The notes under the pieces: generated by a model
Told to the model about the DNA's origin: nothing
Databases searched by the model: none
The model's input: the letters and a program-made list of their open reading frames with translations, nothing else
Position numbers and translations under genes: made by a program
Shown: one piece after another, positions 1-11,633 of the stretch
Layout of the letters: each line of letters opens with the position of its first letter
Numbering within the stretch: the stretch's first letter is position 1
From: Russula earlei
Taxonomy: Eukaryota > Basidiomycota > Agaricomycetes > Russulales > Russulaceae
Assembly (NCBI GenBank): GCA_025769875.1
Contig: JAGFNK010000090.1
Location: forward strand, 1-64,000
Reading direction: 5' to 3'
DNA: 64,000 nucleotides

Positions 1-539
1 GCGCCATCAGCGCCCAAGCAACCACCCACCAGCACTCTCCCTATCCCCCCTCCAGCCTCTCCTTTGCATCGTCTCCCCCTCCTCGCGTCGCGACTCGACC
101 ACACCCCTCGTCACCACACCTGGCCTTGGCCATCGTTCACAAAATCACCACACTCCACTACCACAGCCGCTGGAGACCACGACTCGATACCTCGCGTTGT
201 CCAGCTTTGGTCCCCTTCTCACGTCTAGATTTCCTTTCATATGCCTGTCTTTTGTGCTTTTCCTGTCCCTTAGCCTTAGTTCCCACCTGTATCTGCTACC
301 ATCTTGAATAAAGTTGCCCTGTTTTTCCCTTATCATCTGTGTGAACCTGAGTGCAGTCGAATGAACAAACGCGTTCTCGCGTTCCCGCTAGGTGCTCCTC
401 CTCTTTGGAGCTTCAGTCTTATGAAGTCATTCTGCATTCTTGGACACACTTCACCACCCCATGGGCTCAGTGTGCACTTCCTGGGGGGGTTCCTTCCCGG
501 CACACGACCGTGCTACTGTCACACGATATGAGGGAAATG
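1..539. other. repeat-derived flank, unassigned
   Basis: No supportable gene is seen. The stretch is pyrimidine-rich, with an AATAAA signal near 307-312 and short unrelated open frames only. It looks like the 3' part of an LTR or leader similar in style to the TATA-bearing repeats further on, but no second copy was found in the window, so the assignment is open. Confidence 0.3.
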
Positions 540-888
540 ACGTTGCACACCACAACGCTTGAGTCAAAAACACTATGGGGCTGCCTCAAGACAGCCCATG
601 GGTACAACATGAGGGAAAAATAATAGATATAGACCGTGATTTTGAGTTGTAATTCATCTAATACACATGTGGAGGTGGCTTGAGTCCAGCTCCACCAATT
701 CTCACTCAAATCTCATGAAAACAATGGGGCTGCCTAGCCCTCATTCAGGCGATTCAGGGACAATAAGTTTCATGTGAATTGAAGCTGTTTTGAGGGAGAT
801 ATTCGTCCCGCACGTTTGAGAGGGTTTTCTGCGCCGATTTGGGTGGAATTCAAACTCCGCCAAGTGCGCTGAAAATGGCAATAATTCA
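540..888 (+). repeat. dispersed repeat G, copy 1
   Basis: About 349 bp that recurs nearly unchanged at 1448-1795. Shared text includes GACAGCCCATGGGTACAAC, AATAATAGATATAGAC and CTCCACCAATTCTCACTCAA. Differences between the copies are few and mostly C/T or G/A. Neither copy holds a coding frame. The nature is unknown: it could be a MITE or the end of a larger element. The right flank (889-962) has no counterpart in copy 2. Confidence 0.75.
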
Positions 889-962
889 GGCGTGAAAGGC
901 TCAAAACACTCGCATTCAGACGCTTGACCGAGGACGGTCAAAGTTTTCAAGCCCCCGGGAGG

Positions 963-1447
963 TGTAAGGAAGATTATGGCTGTCCTCAAAATCACATGCG
1001 AAAATGCGACACGACACAACATGAAGACTGACACCCTCAGCTCCCTTTCATCCCTTGCCACCTCCCTCTCGTTCCAGGCAGTCCACCGACTGCACACCAC
1101 AAGCCATCTGCATGCGACATCAAGACCTCGATCGCATTGCTCAGCCCTCAACCACTGACCATGCGCCGCATGCATGCCTCGGCACACTAGATGCGTTCGC
1201 GTCTCAAGCCTTTCACGACCGCCTCGACCGTCTCAACCAGTCTTGATTCACTTTCATGCCATTCATCTCTAGTACCTCTCTCCTGTATATAAAAACACCC
1301 TAGCTACTCTGTAGCAGAAAGAGTTCAGAATAGGACCCCTCTTTGCAACCCACTCCTCTCTGTCTGTGAAAACAAGAAGGATGGTCAGAATCGAGAGGCG
1401 AGAGGGGTGATGAGTGGCTGGCCACGACTCCAATTGCACTGGAAACA
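963..1447 (+). mobile_element. LTR-like repeat family F, copy 1
   Basis: Begins TGTAAGG and carries a TATA box (GTATATAAAAACACC near 1284) followed by CTAGCTACTCTGTAG, AGAATAGGACCC and AACCCACTCCTCTCTG. The same ordered blocks recur at 58731-59257 and 59878-60427, all on the plus strand. The TG start, single TATA box and lack of coding capacity suit a solo LTR. The right end is placed where repeat G resumes; no target duplication was recognised here. Confidence 0.6.
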
Positions 1448-1795
1448 ACGTTGCCACACCACAACACTTGAGTCAAAAACACTATGGGGCTGCCTCAAGA
1501 CAGCCCATGGGTACAACATGAGGGAAAAATAATAGATATAGACTATGATTTTGAGTTGTAATTCATCTAATACACATGTGGAGGTGGCTTGAGTCCAGCT
1601 CCACCAATTCTCACTCAAATCTCATGAAAACAATGGGGCTGCCTAGTCCTCATTCAGGTAATTCAGGGACAATAAATTTCATATGAATTGAAGCTGTTTT
1701 GAGGGAGATATTCATCCCGCATGTTTGAGGGGGTTTCTGCGCTGATTTGGGTGGAATTCAAGCTCCGCCAAGTGCGCTGAAAACGGCAATAATAA
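1448..1795 (+). repeat. dispersed repeat G, copy 2
   Basis: Second copy of the 349 bp repeat at 540-888, same orientation. With family F copy 1 between them, the order G-F-G could come from F inserting beside a tandem pair or from separate insertions. Confidence 0.75.
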
Positions 1796-2219
1796 GGGTA
1801 AGATAGCAGGAGAAAGTTAATTCAGCTCTATCTGACACGCTGTAGCCGGTGCGGAGACCGGATGTGAGGGGTGAAATGCATTTACGCACACCCCCCATGG
1901 GTTACTGGTGTGGGGGCAGTGTGGGACTCAAGATACGCTGTTAGATGGCCGAGAAACTTACTGTAGCCTCCTACCCACTAAAACCTCACAGTTGAAGATC
2001 CAGTCATTCGGGAGGGTCCATTGTTTTCTAAGGACATGTTCCCAGGTGTCCCTCACTAGCTCGAAGGCCCTTTGATAAGTGTTGCAGTGATTTTGTTGTT
2101 GGTGAGCCTCATGTTGATGGCACGAAGCCACCTTGTGTGGGTTTCAGTCTTGGATTACTTGTTCGCACCTCATGACCCAGATTAGGTGTGCGGCCTCTGA
2201 GATTGATATTTGGAGGAGG
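1796..2219. other. non-coding stretch, unassigned
   Basis: Moderately CpG-containing sequence with no convincing frame, RNA gene or repeat partner inside the window. Nothing further can be supported. Confidence 0.3.
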
Positions 2220-3793
2220 TGAGTGGCTCCTTTCCGGTTGCGTCCACAGCAGTTCTGGTCATGGTGTGGTTCATCATTTTGGTTGGGGAGGGTGAGGCAT
2301 CAACAGCCTAGTATGATGCCTAGACGATGTTGGGCCATAGTTTGTGGTGCATGTGGCCACATCTCTCTCGCTAGAGACCAGATGGTCCTGTGTTTCAGTG
2401 GGTTGGTTTATGTTCTTGGGGACAAAGGACTTTTGTTTTGGGTGGTGAAAGGCAGGCTGGTGGTAGGGTGTTTGGGTCACATGTGGTTTCCACATGGTTG
2501 TGGTGGCATGGTATTGGTAGTGACAGTTGGAGGGGAGGGAGGTGGGAGTTGGGTAGGGTGTTCACGAAGGGTGCTGGTGTTGCTTGTTCATTGTTGCGGA
2601 GCTGGGTGGTCGTACGGTATGGGTTGCGTGTTTATGTGGGAGGAGTTCTCATTGCAGATTACGCTAGCGTACATAGTGATTGTGTTATGTATTGGTTTGG
2701 CCAGTCGGTTTGGTGGATGGTGGTTTAGTTGGTGAGGGGGTCGTAGTTTTACGAAGGCTTGGATGGGTGGCTCTGGCCTTGCAGGCTCACTGTCATCCTC
2801 ACTGCCTATCCTTGCCCCGGCTTTGCCATGGGAAAATCCAGACCTGGTGGGTCGCGGTTCAAGGAGCCCCCTGCTGCTGCTGCTGCTTCCGATATTATGA
2901 TTTGGAGGAGCCGTGTGGTGCCTTTAGTCCTGTTTCGTGTTGCATTGGTCAAAGGAGTCCTTTGATGTATGAAAGGGGGTGGGGCATGGCTTGTGGCGGT
3001 GGTGGCATTGGTTGTGGAGGTGGGGGCTTCAATCTCCAGTGGCAAGAGGGAGCCTGTTGTTGTTCAAGGGTAGTGGTGAGGGGATTTTACATGACTAGGG
3101 TGACACAGTTTCATGGCGAGGGGGCAGGGTGTTTTATAGCAGGTCTATGTAGGTTTTACATTTGGGTGGGTGCTTAGTCTACTGGGGGAAGGGTGGTGGT
3201 GTATGCATTTCTTGCTGAGTTTGGCTTGGGGTGGGTCATGTAGTGTACGGGGGTTAGGGTCTGTTCCTCTGCTCACGATGTCATGGCCATCTATGTTCTC
3301 ACAGTCAGTCTGGTTTCATTGTGTGGGATCCTCATGAGGTGATGGTGTCTGGTCTCAGAGGGAGGGTGCGGGCTCAAGGTGGGGGATTGTATTTAGCCAG
3401 TTGGCACTAGGTATGGGGGGAAGTCACAGAGGGTGTCTCTGCTGTTCACCTGGTGGGGCGGTTGTTCATACAATTTACTTGGTGTGAAGGGGGGCCATTG
3501 CTCTAAACAAAGGCTTGGATGGGTGGCTTGAGCTCACTGTCATCCTCACTGCCTATCCTTGCCCCGGCTTTGCCGTGGGAAAATCCGGACCTGGTAGTGG
3601 TCACGGTTCAAGGAGCCCCCTGCTCAGTCAAAGACTCACTCAAGAAGCTACCCACACATGTACCCTGACCTGGGTGAGGCTGTGGCTGCTCAGTACTAGG
3701 TTAGTTTCCATTGTCTTCTGCTGCAACTTCCTCACTCACCTCTGGAACAGCTGCCTCCTAGCAGCCTCCTTGAATCACCCAAATTTGGTGCTG
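2220..3793 (+). repeat. G/T-rich repeat region with a ~120 bp direct duplication
   Basis: A strand-asymmetric G/T-rich stretch. Open frames here are rich in Gly, Val, Trp and Cys, lack any recognisable domain and are best explained by composition. A block starting AGGCTTGGATGGGTGGC (about 2753-2875) is repeated at about 3509-3626, each ending in AAGGAGCCCCCTGCT. The first copy runs into a short CTG repeat (about 2871-2888). The duplicated block may be an element terminus, but no ends or target duplications were found. Confidence 0.5.
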
Positions 3794-5160
3794 TCATTGT
3801 GATCTTGGAATTGGGATCTCTGCTTCACTGTTGGAGTCTGAATATGAGTTGCTCTCTGATGACTCAGTTGCCCCTGATGGCTCAGAATCCAAATTGTCTG
3901 CACCTGTATCACCGCCCTCAGCCATGGCTGCACCCCTCCCTCTTGCACATCTGCCTCCACCTTGTCTACCACCTCTGGTACATCTAACATGGCCACGAGC
4001 CCTTTCTGCCCTTGCAGTGGCCATAGTGGCCTTCTTTACCTCTTGCTTGGCCACCTTCTCAATTGCCCTCTGATGGTGAAGAATGCTTTTCTTCAGGACT
4101 TTGAATTGTGGGGCAGCCTCTTTGAAGATGTCTTTCATCCCCCTCTACCAGTCCTGTCATGCAAGGAAGTCCAAGTTTTCAATGGCTGTCATGTGGCATG
4201 TGTGTCCTGAGGTCAGTTTTTTTTTGCTTTGCCTTCTCAAATGCTTGCCTTCTCAACCTCTCATTTTCCAGGTCCATAAGTTTCATTTGTGCATAATCCT
4301 CCTCCAGAGCAATACCAGCCTGCACAATAATGTCTCAGAACATCAAGTTCTTGGCCCAAAGTGCATTCTGAGATGATGTGCCTGGAAGTGGTGGGGGAAC
4401 ATCAATGTGATACCACTCCATTGGCTCCTCATCATTGTTCAGCAACTCCTCCAGTCCTTCTCCTGGGGTGTTGGCATCATGGTGGAGCATGGTTACTGTT
4501 GTGGCTGATGGTGTTGGTGTTGGGGTAGGCATTGGGATGAGGATGGCAAATGGCAAATGTGCAGGAAGAGGCTGTGCAGCCTGTGTAGTTGTATTCTTTG
4601 ATGGCTCAAAGGCTGAAAGAGGGATGGAATCATGATTCAGTGGCTATATTCCAGTTTTTCAGAAGGCAGACTAAATTGTTGTAGTCTTTAGTGCATTGAC
4701 ATGTGTGGTGTGGTAATGAGCTAGTAGATTATCTTTTCTGATTGCAATAAGAGATTGTGATGCAAGAGTGACTGTGGCATTTCCATGACTGTGTGAGGGG
4801 TCCAAAAGCACCAACATTGCATGGCTGTAGGGCATGTGTGGTGTGTGATGGGAGACATATAACAATAATCTTCTTGTCGGCAGCATACTTGCAGAATGTG
4901 AAGGTGCAGTGCAAGTTATGGCCATCCAAGATTAAAAGCCAATACTGTCCAGCAGCTTTGTCTTGTGTCACAGGATCAAAATCATTTTGAAGCCATGCTG
5001 AACCCAACTCTTGGTCTGTCCAACCATAGGGAGAGATGGATATGCTGTCAGCAATTGTTAGATCAATGCCTTTAAGTAGCACTAAAATGATAATGAACCT
5101 TGCATTACAATGGTATGTTTCGGCCCCATTCTGAATTCTGTCACTGGCCCTGAAATATCA
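3794..5160 (-). pseudogene. pogo/Tc1-mariner-type DDE transposase remnant
   Basis: Read on the minus strand, a frame around 5082-4729 carries GWTDQELG, then LLILDGHNLH, FCKYAADKKII and CLPSHTTHALQPCNVGAFGPL-like text. That is the DDE_1 (pogo/jerky/CENP-B-like) catalytic core around the second and third acidic positions. Downstream frames at 4556-4335 and 4138-3794 look like the C-terminal tail. The basic lysine-rich MKDIFKEAAPQFKVLKKSILH segment fits the usual coiled tail. The N-terminal HTH part is missing, because sequence upstream is replaced by an LTR at 5165. Several frame changes show that it is dead. Family assignment is firm; ends are approximate. Confidence 0.8.
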
Positions 5161-5164
5161 CAGA

Positions 5165-6128
5165 AGTCAAGACTCACTGCTGAACTATCCAGTTCAAGAG
5201 CAAGGGAGAAGTTCAAAGACAAGTCAATAGACATCCAGGATGGTGTGGGTGAGAAGTAAAGTCCAGAGCAGTACAAGTACCAAAGAGGTATAGTTACTGG
5301 TAGTGTTGAGCAATTATGCAGGGAAGAGGCCAGAATGATCACAAGGGGATGGTCCTTTAAAGGAGTATCCTAGGAATAGAGAGTGCCATAAACAAATGGA
5401 CAGTCTGAAGACTGTCCGCTACTTTATTGAGCACTTATATACTACAAGAGAACTGTCTAATAGGGAACAAGTCATAACTTTGTTATCAAGCACAATTGAT
5501 GGATGAGTAAGAAGTTGGAGCATGCTTACTGAGCATGCTCAGTCATGCTCAGTAAGCTGCTGAGTAAGAAGGCTCCTATTGATGAGTAAGAGCCTTTACT
5601 GTCCATGTGTTCACTGCTTTAGTACATGTGCAAAGCACCTGATTCATTTACTGTTAGTTAGTTTAGGGCTGGTCATTTGAGGACTTGTAATTTGGTTCAG
5701 GGAATAGAGTTGCCTATAAGGTCCCTTATATAGTTCTATTAGGGTCCTTAGAGTCAACCCTAATACTTCTATTAAGGTCCTTAGTATTGCTTTATAGTTC
5801 GTTCTATAGTTATTAGAGTTAGTCTAATAATGCGTTGTAGGGTCTTTAGTATTGTGTTAGTGCCTATTGTAGAGCACTTAGAGTCGTCCTAAAGGGTCCT
5901 TAGGGAGGCTATAATACTGTCCTTTATTGCTAAAAGGGTTGCCATTATGTGGGGCTTGCTGTATGTTGATTGTGCCGAGAATCGCTTGCGCGACAATGCA
6001 CGCATGATATTGTGGACACCTCTACTCACCCCTTTTGTCCATGTGAACAGGGTGACACCATAGAGGCTGGGTTTCCTCTCCTAAGGAAGGGTCCTTCAAG
6101 GGCCCTCTCCGGGAACTGGTTTATGACA
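5165..6128 (-). mobile_element. solo LTR, family A copy 1
   Basis: About 964 bp, matching the 964 bp copy at 15457-16420 in reverse. It contains the reverse of TATATAAG plus the palindrome GGACAGTC-TGAA-GACTGTCC and the GCATGCTCAG repeats typical of the family. The first base of the expected terminus is mutated and no clear target duplication was found. It abuts the pogo remnant and probably inserted into or beside it. Confidence 0.8.
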
Positions 6129-6229
6129 GGACATAGTTCTTACTGCCCAAATCAACTACACAGGCATTAATACTCTAGAAAGTCCAGAAAGTCCCCTGCG
6201 GCCAACTTGTCAGGGTGGCCAACTACCTA

Positions 6230-6597
6230 ACCTCATGCAGTAGTACTGTACAGCCTCACTACATACAGTATTTAAGTGCCTGTAGAAGCTGGGGAATGCC
6301 CCAAGCTTAGCTTTGTCCCATCTCCTGTCACAATCTCTACCCTGTATCCTCTCTTAATCATCACTTGTTGTGCTGGCTTTTACTCTGCTTGACTTGAGCT
6401 CTCCCCAAGGAACCCTTGTGTTCCTCTTCCTCCTCTTCTGTGAAGTAACCAGAAGACTGACTCTGTCTGCAGACTAAGTCATTGTTTGACTTAGTCTTGA
6501 GATGCTAAACCCCTGTACCAGTCTTCTTGAGCCAGCCCCATTGAATCACTGAACCAAGTCCAGGGACTTGGCCCCCACTGAACCTTGAGCTAACACT
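6230..6597 (+). mobile_element. LTR family E, copy 1 (truncated)
   Basis: Matches the LTR at 14034-14645 from its GTACTGTACAGCC block, with TATTTAAG, the CCAAGCTTAGCTTTGTCCC segment and GGGACTTGGCCCC in the same order. The 5' part is missing and the 3' end is cut by family A copy 2 at 6598. The stretch 6129-6229 between the two repeats is unassigned. Confidence 0.7.
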
Positions 6598-7562
6598 TGT
6601 CATGAACCATTTCCAAGAGAGGGCCCTTGAAGGACCCTTCCTTATTTGAAAAAAACCCAGCCTCTATGATGCCACCCTGTTCATATGACCAAAAGGGGTG
6701 AGTAGAGGTGTCCACAATATTGTGCACACATTATCATGCAATTGATTCTAGGCACAATCAACATACAGCAAGCCCTACTTAGTAGCAACCCTTCTAGCAT
6801 TGAAAGACAATATTAAAGGCTTGCTAAAGACCCTCTAGGACAACCTCAAGTGCCTTACATTGGACACTAATGAAGATACTATAGGCCCTAGAACACATTA
6901 TTAGACTAACTCTAATAACTGTAGAACAAACTATAAGGCAATACTAAGGACCTTAATATGACTATTAGGGTCAACTCTAAGGACCCTAATAGAACTGTAC
7001 AAGGGGCCTTATAGGCAACACTACTCCACTGACAAATACCCCAAGTCCCAAAATGACTGGCCCTAAACTAACTAACAGTAAATGAATCAGATGCTTTGCA
7101 TGTGCACTAAGCAGTGAACACATGGACACTAAGGGCCCTTACTCATCAATAGGGACCTTCTTACTCAGCAGCTTACTGAGCATGACTGAGCATGCTCACT
7201 AAACATGATCTGACTTCTTACTCATCCATCAATTGTGCTTGATAACAAGGTTATGACTTGTTCTCTATTACACAGTTCCCTTGTAGTATATAAGCACTCA
7301 ATAAAGTAGCAGACTGTCTTCAGACTGTCCATTTGATTTGTGGCACTCTATTACCAAGGGTACTTCTTTGCAACCACCCTATCTAGTACACTCTGGCTCT
7401 CTCCTTCTGTGACCATCTCTCACAGCCAGTACCAGTTCCCCTCTGGTACTTGCTACTTGTTTGGACCATGCTCTTTGCCAACTTTGACTTAGAACTTAGT
7501 TGACTTGTCTCCAAGCTACTGTCTCACTCTTGAACTGGATTGTTCAACAGTGAGTTTTGATA
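6598..7562 (+). mobile_element. solo LTR, family A copy 2
   Basis: Starts TGTCATGAACC and ends near GAGTTTTGATA (family end CTTGACA). It is inverted relative to copy 1, so 5165-6128 and 6598-7562 form long inverted arms around about 470 bp. It contains TATATAAG and the conserved CAGACTGTCCATTTG block. It interrupts LTR E copy 1. Confidence 0.8.
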
Positions 7563-7846
7563 TATAGTATATAAGAGCTCAATAAAGTAGTGGACAGTTT
7601 TCAGACTGTCCATTTGATTTGTGGCACTCTAGTACCAAGGGTACTCCTTTGTGACCACCCTATCTAGTACACCCTGGCCCTCTCTCTCTGTGATCATCTC
7701 TCACAGCCTGTACCAGTTCCCCTCTGGTACTTACTACTCATCTGGACTGTGCTCCTTGCCAACTTTGTCCTTGAACTCAGTTGACTTGTCTCCAAGCTGC
7801 TGTCTCACTCTTGAACTGGATTGTTCAACAGTGAGTCCTAACATCT
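7563..7846 (+). repeat. partial tandem duplicate of LTR family A 3' half
   Basis: Repeats the last ~285 bp of the preceding LTR (TATATAAG, AATAAAGTAG, CAGACTGTCC, then CTTGAACTGGATTG and ACAGTGAGT). It is directly adjacent and in the same orientation. The following 85 bp (7847-7931) has no partner in the window. Confidence 0.75.
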
Positions 7847-7931
7847 GGACAGTCTCCCACAAAACCATGCTGATAAGTCAACCCACTAAGTGTCTAATGA
7901 CATTCCAATTGCTGGGTCTCCACAGCCTCAC

Positions 7932-8400
7932 TGTCAAGACTCACTGTTGAACAATCCAGTTCAAGAGCGAGGGATAAGTTCAAAGATGAGTTGATAGATG
8001 TCCAAGACAGCATGGGCAAGAAGTAGGGTCCAGAGCAGTACTAAGTACCAGAGAGGTATGGTTACTGGTAGTATTGAGAAGTTACACAGGGAAGAGGCCA
8101 GAATGATCACAAGGGGATGGTCCTTAAAGGAGTATCCCAGGGGTAGAGAGTGCTGTAAACAAATGGACAGTCTGGAGACTGTCCGGTACTTTATTGGGTG
8201 CTTATATACTACAAGAGAGCTACTAAATAAGGGATGCACTGTAACCTTGTTATCGATCACAATAGCTGGATGAGTAAGGCACCTGGGGGTGCTTGGTAAG
8301 CATGCTCAGTCATGCTTAGTAACCTGCTGAGTAAGGAGGGCTTTGGTGATGAGTAATAGTTCTTGGAGTCCATGTGATTGTCGTGTGAACTTCATGGGTC
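7932..8400 (-). mobile_element. LTR family A, copy 3 (truncated)
   Basis: Begins with the reverse of the family end (TGTCAAGACTCACTG) and follows copy 1 through the TATA region and the GCATGCTCAG repeats. Similarity fades near 8400, so the distal half is missing or replaced. It forms an inverted pair with the duplicate at 7563-7846. Confidence 0.7.
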
Positions 8401-8557
8401 ATTTGCTGTACTTCAGGCTTACTAATACAGTTAGTAAACCTTGTTGACTCTCTCCTAGGAACCTGGGCATGTGGATCTCCATTTTAGGAGTCTCCAGGTT
8501 GAGTTTTCATCTCATGTGTTGAGTGGTTATAAAGGTTGAACCACTTTACTGTAGTAA

Positions 8558-8858
8558 AGACTGGATAGCTCAATGGCCATGAGTGTTTGGTCTGGTTGGT
8601 TAGAGGTCCTGGGTTCAATCCTGGCAGTGGGCTATCTTTTGAGGCAACTTGGAGCCAAACTTGGCACTGTTGTCTTGTAAGTGTACAATGCTCATTGTTT
8701 AATCCCCTTTCAACAGAAGGCCATAGCTGGCTTCTGTAACAAGGGTCTTGGGTTCAATCCTGTGTAATGGACTATTATGTAAGATATACCTGGAGTCAAT
8801 CTTGGCACCATTGTCTTGCTTGTCAGTAGTTGTATGCATTCCTCATTAAGTCCCTTCA
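8558..8858 (+). mobile_element. dimeric tRNA-derived SINE-like repeat
   Basis: Unit 1 (about 8558-8713) starts tRNA-like: TAGCTCAATGG resembles a pol III A box, and GGGTTCAATCC about 45 nt later resembles a B box. It is followed by GTGGGCTAT, TTGGAGCCAAACTTGGCAC, TGTCTTG and ending AATCCCCTTTCAA. Unit 2 (about 8717-8858) repeats the B-box half and tail: TTGGGTTCAATCC, TGGACTAT, TGGAGTCAATCTTGGCACC, TTGTCTTG and ending TCCCTTCAA. The acceptor stem does not pair well, so this is not a functional tRNA gene. A SINE with a duplicated body is the best reading. No other copy is present in the window. Confidence 0.6.
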
Positions 8859-9825
8859 AAGTCCCCTTCATAGAATGGACTCTTTGAGAGCATTCATGAC
8901 ACTCACACTCCTGACATCCAACTTCTCACTCTTCCCCAATCTTTTCCCCTTGATCCAGGACTATCTCCGTCACCTGAACTTCCCCCCATTGCAGTTCTTC
9001 CCCTCCCAGGGACTTACACAGAAGACAACCCTTCCCCTGAACAAGAAAACCTTCATCCCATTCTGCACTGCTTCCTTGACCCCCCTGATTGTGCAGCATA
9101 CACCTTTCACCCTCACCAGTTTCAAGTTTACCATGTCTGACAGAATGAACTCGAATACTGGCATCCTTTGGTGTTGAAAATAGAGGGTGCAGGTTATGTG
9201 ATAACGATAAGATCCTCAAGATCTATCAAAAGATATTTCAGTTTGTGTAAGACAAAACTATAATTCAGTAATTCCTATCAAAAGATATCTACAATTCATG
9301 ATTAGATGCAATAGATAAGATAGGAAACACTAAGTACTCACTTCATTTTGTGTAAGACAAAACTGAAGCAATCTAGCTAATTGAGAGCCACTTAAATATG
9401 TGAGAGCATCTCTAAGCAAAGTAATCATAACTACCAACTTGTATCATAAAGGATCAGTCATGAGTAGCTACTGATTGTCAACAATTAACTTATCATTGTA
9501 ACTAATGCAGATCTCAGCATATGCACTGAGCCAGTCCATGCGATCTGGCACATCATGTGCCTGAGCTAAGCCAGTGGTGCCCAGTCCATGTAACCAATGT
9601 GTCAATGCATCTGGCCTGTGATTATATCACAACATCCCAGGGTAGTGGTAACACACCAAATCAATGAGAATCTCAACATCCTCCTGTGTTACACCATTTT
9701 CCTTTTACATTTACTTCTTACCTTTGCTATGGACTGCTTGCTTACATACATCCCTTTACTTACTGGTCTCATGATCTCTTTGTCTAGTGATCCCATCTGC
9801 ATTATCATGTGATCTATACACATCC
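8859..9825. other. A/T-rich repeat-derived stretch, unassigned
   Basis: No recognisable protein. TTTGTGTAAGACAAAACT occurs twice (near 9242 and 9348) beside TATCAAAAGATAT motifs, suggesting an old element with internal repeats. TGTTGAAAATAG near 9172 could be an LTR start, but no partner end was found. Confidence 0.3.
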
Positions 9826-10655
9826 TGTCAAGACATGTACTGCTGATCACTAAGGACTCAGAAGCAGGTGGGCAAGGGTCGGAACAGATGATATGCGGTG
9901 TAAGCGGCATTGAACAGGAGGACAAGCCAAATGACAAGGAGGTACCAGATGGGGACTGGTAGGTGTTGCAAGAGACAGAGGCGAAGGCTGGAGGCCAGTG
10001 TAGCGAGAGGGCTTTAAACAAGGCAGTCATTGAAGAGTACCTTGGAGACAAGGGAAGTCTTTAAACTGAGCGGTCGCAGGGGAATACCCAGGAAGAGGAG
10101 AGTATCACAAATGGACAGTCTGATGACTGCCATGCTTCATTGGGGCTTATATACAGTGTACAGGGTCAATTACAAAGAACTGGAACTATTCTAGACCCTT
10201 TGGTACCATCCAATAGGACTACAGAGGCATAAACTTGCTTGTGTCAAGTTTCAGGCTTACTGAGTGCATTACTGATCATTGTGGAGCGATGACATCATTA
10301 TGATGTCACTGAGGAGCGCTTAGTGGGCCTATGAGGTCACTGTGGAGTCGCTCAGTCAGCCATGATGTCATTGGAGCCTTGATGATGTCAGATGAGTTAT
10401 GCAACAGTTTCTAAGAGTTTGTGCCACTGTTTCAGGTTCTTGGTGGCTAGGTGACCATGTGGCTGTCATGCAATGATTACCCGATTAGGAAATGGGTACC
10501 TGGTCATGTTATAGTGCCTTTTGCAATGGCGATATCTTGTACCACAGGAGGGGTAGCCCAGGAAATGGAAGGGAGTTGGCACTGCAAAGTGAGAGAGGTC
10601 TCTCTTGAGTGAAATAGGACATTCTACGGCCAGGACCTGGCCTTGGTTCATAACA
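9826..10655 (-). mobile_element. solo LTR, family A2 copy 1, with target duplication
   Basis: An 830 bp repeat whose minus-strand ends are TGTTATGAACC and CTTGACA. It is flanked by the direct 5 bp duplication CATCC (9821-9825 and 10656-10660), the hallmark of LTR integration. It contains the reverse of TATATAAG and of CAGACTGTCCAT. The family is related to family A (ends TGTCATGAACC/CTTGACA). A second copy at 21695-22799 carries an extra internal insertion. Confidence 0.9.
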
Positions 10656-11633
10656 CATCCAGGTAACACTGGATTGCTGTTACTTTCCCTTTGTTTGGTT
10701 CTCTTTCCATTTATATTCACTTCTTAGTTTTGATTGTGCAATGCTGTGCACTTACTGTGCAGCACAGTTACTTGGTTCTGACTCATTCATGGCCTCATCC
10801 TTATGACTCCTACTTACTATGACTCCTACTATACTAGTAGCACAGTCAAAGTGCAGCTATTGCTGCACTTCTCCTGTATATATAAGCTCAGTACTTTGTG
10901 ACCAAAGCTCTAAGCTTGGTCTCTTGTAGAATCCAACCCACTCTTGTCCAACATATTCACCTGCAACCCACTTCACTCCTAATCCTCAAACCACATCCAC
11001 ATCTCCATCTCACCAACTCTTCACACACACCAACTACCATCTACTCTACCTATCCCTTCCTTCCCTAAGAGTCTCTCTTCACTCTACTGAGAAGAGCTCT
11101 CCTCCTTTAAGACCTACCTTCCCCTACTCTCTCTGCATTGTTCAAGGTCTCTGACAGACTTGAATGCATATAGCTAGTGGAACCAGCCCTAGTCTATCCC
11201 ATTACAACTTACCCTCGCTTCTCAATGGACCGAGTCATACTAGGAAGGGTCTGTTGGCCATAACCTGTTTAGCATAAAACACTTTGACTGCTGCAGGGAT
11301 CCTTATTCTTTACACACAGGAACTGGCCCATTTCTTGAACACATCTCTACTGTCAACTTGTCTTCAAGCTTGAGAACTGACATGGCTCATTACCATGACA
11401 TCCCATGATTGAGACAATTAGTAGATTAGATCAAAATGACTCTAACCCAGTGATGAAGGAGTGCAGTCATGTGTGGCATGTGTGCATCTTGGTAGACCAT
11501 CAGCAAGTGGGTGAGTTGATAAGACTGTGAGTCAAGAGACTCCAAAGGGAAAGGTGAACATGTGTGGATGCAGAGTCAAGAGACTACAAGGAAAGGAGTG
11601 TGAATGCAGTCAAGAGACTGCCTGTAGAGTGTC
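10656..11633. other. promoter-like repeat stretch (possible LTR)
   Basis: Contains TATATATAAG near 10876 followed by a long C/T-rich leader (about 10930-11210), an arrangement seen in the LTRs here, but no matching copy or ends were found. Near 11520-11612 the motif GTCAAGAGACT occurs three times. No gene is supported. Confidence 0.35.

Noticed and set aside
2223..3177. Long Gly/Val/Trp/Cys-rich open frames in the G/T-rich region
   Set aside because: Composition alone explains them; no domain, no splice pattern, and the stretch contains duplicated repeat sequence.
8558..8640. Functional tRNA gene
   Set aside because: A and B boxes are present but the acceptor stem does not pair, and the unit is part of a longer duplicated repeat.
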